Assembly (NCBI RefSeq): GCF_016918855.1
Contig: NZ_JADKYB010000017.1
Location: 124,001 to 188,000 of the forward strand
Direction of reading: 5' to 3'
Origin: Actinacidiphila acididurans
GTDB lineage: Bacteria; Actinomycetota; Actinomycetes; Streptomycetales; Streptomycetaceae
Length of the DNA: 64,000 bases
Positions 61,616-64,000 of the stretch are shown piece by piece. The notes beneath the pieces are model-generated. The model did not search any database. It was not told the DNA's origin and saw nothing but the letters and a program-made list of their open reading frames with translations. The position numbers were made by a program, and so were the translations under genes. The first letter of the stretch is position 1; the number at the start of each line of letters is the position of its first letter.

Positions 61616-61640
61616 AATGGCACAATGCCCGATATTGTGG
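61612..61640. promoter_or_regulatory. Inverted and direct repeats at the dynA start
   Basis: CCACAAT (61612-61618) and ATTGTGG (61634-61640) form an inverted repeat with a 15-base spacer. CACAATG is also repeated directly (61613-61619, 61621-61627). The site overlaps the dynA start codons and leader, so binding or folding would affect translation or elongation. Confidence 0.4.
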
Positions 61641-61943
61641 CGTTTTTGAAGCTTATTCTGCGTAATTACCCTATTCAGCCCGCCCAATGCTCCAATGGGG
61701 CTGACGGGGACCAGGGGACAGAATGAGCCATCGCCATAACAAGTGCACAACAGCAGCATTTCGACGTGTCAAAAGCCGTGCGCCTTCAGCACCTGCCTGC
61801 GATTATCGGACCGCTTCACCGAACCTCCACATCGTGTCACGCAGGTGAAGCACCCGGCAGCGGGCACGTGCCGCCCTATCCTTGACCCCGGTACGAGGTC
61901 ATGGCAGCAACCCAGGGGCGGAGACAGCCGCGGCCACTGTCCG
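61616..61943. other. 328-bp low-GC intergenic region between dynA and tRNA-Arg
   Basis: Bases 61621-61680 are only about 43% GC against roughly 70% or more around them. The region contains the candidate dynA promoter and a TTGACC sequence (61882-61887) plus TATCCT (61877-61882) near the tRNA. No coding frame with family features is present. Confidence 0.55.
61668..61695 (-). promoter_or_regulatory. Candidate promoter of the dynAB operon
   Basis: On the minus strand TTGGAG (61695-61690), 16 bases, TAGGGT (61673-61668). The transcript start would be about 45 bases before the dynA start. Confidence 0.35.
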
Positions 61944-62016
61944 GCCCCCGTAGCTCAGTGGATAGAGCAGGCGCCTTCTAAGCGCTTGGCCGCAGGTTCG
62001 AGTCCTGCCGGGGGCA
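61944..62016 (+). tRNA. tRNA-Arg (anticodon TCT)
   Basis: The 73 bases fold fully: acceptor GCCCCCG (61944-61950) with CGGGGGC (62009-62015), D stem GCTC/GAGC, anticodon stem GGCGC/GCGCT with loop CTTCTAA (anticodon TCT at 61977-61979), and T arm GCAGG-TTCGAGT-CCTGC, with discriminator A62016. CCA is not encoded. It reads AGA/AGG, which are rare Arg codons in such a genome. Confidence 0.95.
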
Positions 62017-62356
62017 CTGCCGCCCGACCGGGTTGTCCGGGCCTCTGCCCCGGGCGGAGAAACCGCAGGTCAGGAGCTTATCACCAGCCCTGACCAGGGA
62101 CCGGCGCAGTTCCGGGCGGCCGACCCGGGCCCGCGCGGCGTTGTTCGGACGAGGCGGCCGAAAACCGCCGCCCTTAGCTGGTCGGCCCGCATGCGCCCCG
62201 CGAATCGCCGGACGGTCAGCAGCCCGCCCGCGGCATCACCCATTGGCGGGGACCGGCGAAGGCGCCCGGGCAGCGGCGTGATGGCCTGACGGTACGTCAC
62301 CGAAACGACGTCAGCCCGCCTACGGTGGCCGGCGGGCGGCTCGGGGGGGCCCGGGC
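62017..62356. other. 340-bp intergenic region downstream of tRNA-Arg
   Basis: Apart from the CCGCCCG/CGGGCGG hairpin and a weak CTGACG/CGTCAG inverted repeat (62286-62314) near the end of the leftward phosphatase gene, nothing convincing is seen. There is no second copy of the tRNA 3' end within this interval that would mark an integrated element. Confidence 0.5.
62020..62057 (+). terminator. Possible hairpin terminator after tRNA-Arg
   Basis: CCGCCCG (62020-62026) and CGGGCGG (62051-62057) flank a 24-base loop that can itself fold (CCGGG...CCCGG). It begins four bases after the tRNA. Confidence 0.4.
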
Positions 62357-63958
62357 TCAGAGGAGGCGGGCGGTCAGGAGGGCGATGTCGTCGTTGCCGT
62401 CGGCCGGGAAGTGGGTCAGGAGCAGTTCGCAGACGGCCTCCGCGTCCTGCGGGGCCGAGGTGAGGACGTGGGACATGCGGGTCATCGCCTCGTCCAGGTC
62501 GCCGTCGCGGCGTTCCAGGAGGCCGTCGGTGACCATGACGAGCTGGGTGCCGGGGACGACGGGGACGCGGACGGCGGGCGGGTGGGTCAGGCCGAGGCCG
62601 AGCATCGGGCCGTGCTCACGGACGAAGCGGGTGCTGCCGCCGGGGTCGCGCACCGCGAGGGGGAGGTGGCCGGCGTTGGCCACGTGGAGCGTGGCCCCGC
62701 TCCCCTCCAGCAGGGCCACACACAAGGTCGCGCCCACCGGGGAATCGACCTGCTGGAGGAGGTTCTCCAGGTGGGCGAGGATGAGGTGCGGGGCGTGCCC
62801 CTCCAGGGCGTAGGCGCGCAGCGCGTGCCGCAGTTCCCCCATGACCACGGCGGCGTCGAGCGAGTGCCCGGCCACGTCGCCCACCGCGAGCAGCAGCCCT
62901 TCCGGGACGCGCAGGGCCTCGTAGAAGTCGCCGCCGATCTCGGCGGTCTGACTGGCCGGGAGGTAGCGGACAGCGAGTTCGGCGAGCGGGGTGAGGGGCA
63001 GCGAGACGGGCAGGAAGGTCCGCTGGAGGGTGAGCGCGAGGGTGTGCTCCTGGCGGTAGGAGCGCAGCGCCTCCAGCGACAGGGCGCAGGCGTGTGCCAG
63101 CTGGGTCAGCACTTCCTGGTCGTCGCCGCTGAGCGCGTCCCGCGGCAGGACGACGCCGGCCGCCGACCCGGTGCCCTTGGCCCGCGCCGACGCGACGGCC
63201 AGGGGTCGGGCGCCGCCGGTCAGCGGGTCGCCACCGGTGAGGCGGCCCGCCGGCACCACCTCCATGCGTACGCCGACCTCGCCGCGCGGCTGGAGCCGCA
63301 TCACCTCGCGGGCGAAGGGCTGCGGCGGGTCCGCCACGGCCGCCGTACGCCCGGCCTCGGTGCTCAGCGCTTGGACGAGGCCGTCCTCGGGGGTGCGGAC
63401 GACCACGACCGCCGCGGTGCCGAAGATCCGGGCCGCACCGACCGCGGTCCGGGCGGCCAGGTCGGCGGCGTCCTCGGCGCTGTAGAAGTCCAGGGTGGCG
63501 CGGTTGAGGTCGCTCAGCCGGGCGGCGAGCGTCTCGGCCCGCTGCCGGGCCCGTGCGTAACGCAGGGCCGCGGCGACGGTGGCCAGCAGCTCGTTGGGGG
63601 CGACCGGCTCGGTGAGGTACGCGTCGGCGCCGCGGTTGAGCCCCTGGGTGCGGTCGGTGACGCTGATCGCCGAGGCCGACACGTGGATGACCGGCAGTCC
63701 CGCGGTCCTGGCGTCGGCCTTGATGAGCTCGCACACCTCGAAGCCGGTCATGTCGGGCAGCCGGACGTCGATCACCGCCGCCTCGGGCAGTTCCGCGCTG
63801 TCGCGCAGCAGCGCGAGGGCGCTGCCGCCGTCCTCCGCCTCCACCACCTCGTGCCCGGCCCGGCGTAGATAGGTGCCGAGCACGTAGCGGTTGGTGGGGT
63901 TGTCGTCGACGACGAGCACGCGTGCGCCGGCGACCTCGACGGAGGCGTCCGGCGTCAT
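62357..63958 (-). CDS. Response regulator-GAF-SpoIIE (PP2C-type) phosphatase
   Basis: 533 residues. The N-terminal receiver domain (about 10-130) has acidic pair D18/D19 and phospho-acceptor Asp64 (VIDVRLPDM). Its conserved alpha5-side Lys is replaced by Glu (AYLTEPV). A GAF-like domain (about 150-300) follows, then a SpoIIE/RsbU phosphatase domain: AEIGGDFYEAL, AVGDVAGHSLDAAVVMGELRHAL, MVTDGLLERR and GNDDIALL, so all metal-binding Asp positions are present. Such proteins dephosphorylate anti-sigma-factor antagonists to control alternative sigma factors. ATG 63958. A partner sensor kinase may lie just beyond the window edge. Confidence 0.9.
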   Translation of the reverse strand: MTPDASVEVAGARVLVVDDNPTNRYVLGTYLRRAGHEVVEAEDGGSALALLRDSAELPEAAVIDVRLPDMTGFEVCELIKADARTAGLPVIHVSASAISVTDRTQGLNRGADAYLTEPVAPNELLATVAAALRYARARQRAETLAARLSDLNRATLDFYSAEDAADLAARTAVGAARIFGTAAVVVVRTPEDGLVQALSTEAGRTAAVADPPQPFAREVMRLQPRGEVGVRMEVVPAGRLTGGDPLTGGARPLAVASARAKGTGSAAGVVLPRDALSGDDQEVLTQLAHACALSLEALRSYRQEHTLALTLQRTFLPVSLPLTPLAELAVRYLPASQTAEIGGDFYEALRVPEGLLLAVGDVAGHSLDAAVVMGELRHALRAYALEGHAPHLILAHLENLLQQVDSPVGATLCVALLEGSGATLHVANAGHLPLAVRDPGGSTRFVREHGPMLGLGLTHPPAVRVPVVPGTQLVMVTDGLLERRDGDLDEAMTRMSHVLTSAPQDAEAVCELLLTHFPADGNDDIALLTARLL

Positions 63959-64000
63959 CGGTCGGCCGGCCCCCGGCCGGAGGCGTGCCGGCCGCCGAGC

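Noticed and set aside
61616..61759. N-terminal extension of dynA to 61759
   Set aside because: The added 48 residues fall in low-GC leader DNA with promoter-like sequence, and the conserved family N-terminus begins at LDVRPELLDALSALRDR.
61944..62356. An integrated mobile element at tRNA-Arg
   Set aside because: No integrase gene and no duplicate of the tRNA 3' end are visible in the window; the low-GC DNA is on the 5' side and is better explained as promoter region.

Overview
The window is high-GC (roughly 70% or more) chromosomal DNA from a streptomycete or a very close relative. Supporting signs are GTG starts, GC-rich hairpin terminators, mycothiol-linked enzymes, LAETG sortase signals, DynA/DynB-type GTPases, an SsbB-type single-strand binding protein and a CsnR-type ROK regulator with its operator. 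From memory, the gene order matches a conserved core stretch of Streptomyces chromosomes (the SCO26xx region of S. coelicolor). I see no insertion sequence, prophage or CRISPR array.

Layout. 1-4.1 kb: end of an Eis-type acetyltransferase, then a leftward set (Nei-type glycosylase, RpiB, BioY, a VOC protein and a mycothiol-dependent nitroreductase-like protein with a SigR-like promoter). 4.3-19.6 kb: two PepN aminopeptidases on opposite strands flanking an AbiEi/DUF559-like protein, a large secreted subtilase, a 4-alpha-glucanotransferase, a small membrane protein and a Tat-exported phospholipase C; then a DinB-fold protein. 20-25.3 kb: secreted GH84 hexosaminidase, HNH nuclease, MscS channel. 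25.5-32.7 kb: the csnR-E-F-G-H-K chitosan-oligosaccharide operon, with promoter and operator readable before csnR.

32.9-43.5 kb is the most interesting block: GlnX-like sensor, GlnH-like binding protein, an unrecognised helical protein, a PknG-type kinase, a PP2C phosphatase with two zinc ribbons, a vWA protein and an FHA protein with two zinc ribbons. GlnX-GlnH-PknG is a known amino-acid sensing relay in Mycobacterium. Here it appears joined to its own phosphatase, metal-dependent adhesion domain and phosphothreonine reader, which I infer form one signalling module.

43.5-64 kb: an isoaspartyl-methyltransferase-like protein, group II truncated globin, a three-gene FtsX/MacB-like ABC exporter, an EttA-thioesterase-unknown operon, a cell-wall thioester-domain adhesin, ssbB preceded by two perfect DnaA boxes, the dynA-dynB operon, tRNA-Arg(TCT), and a REC-GAF-SpoIIE phosphatase. 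Assignments come from reading motifs; no database search was run.
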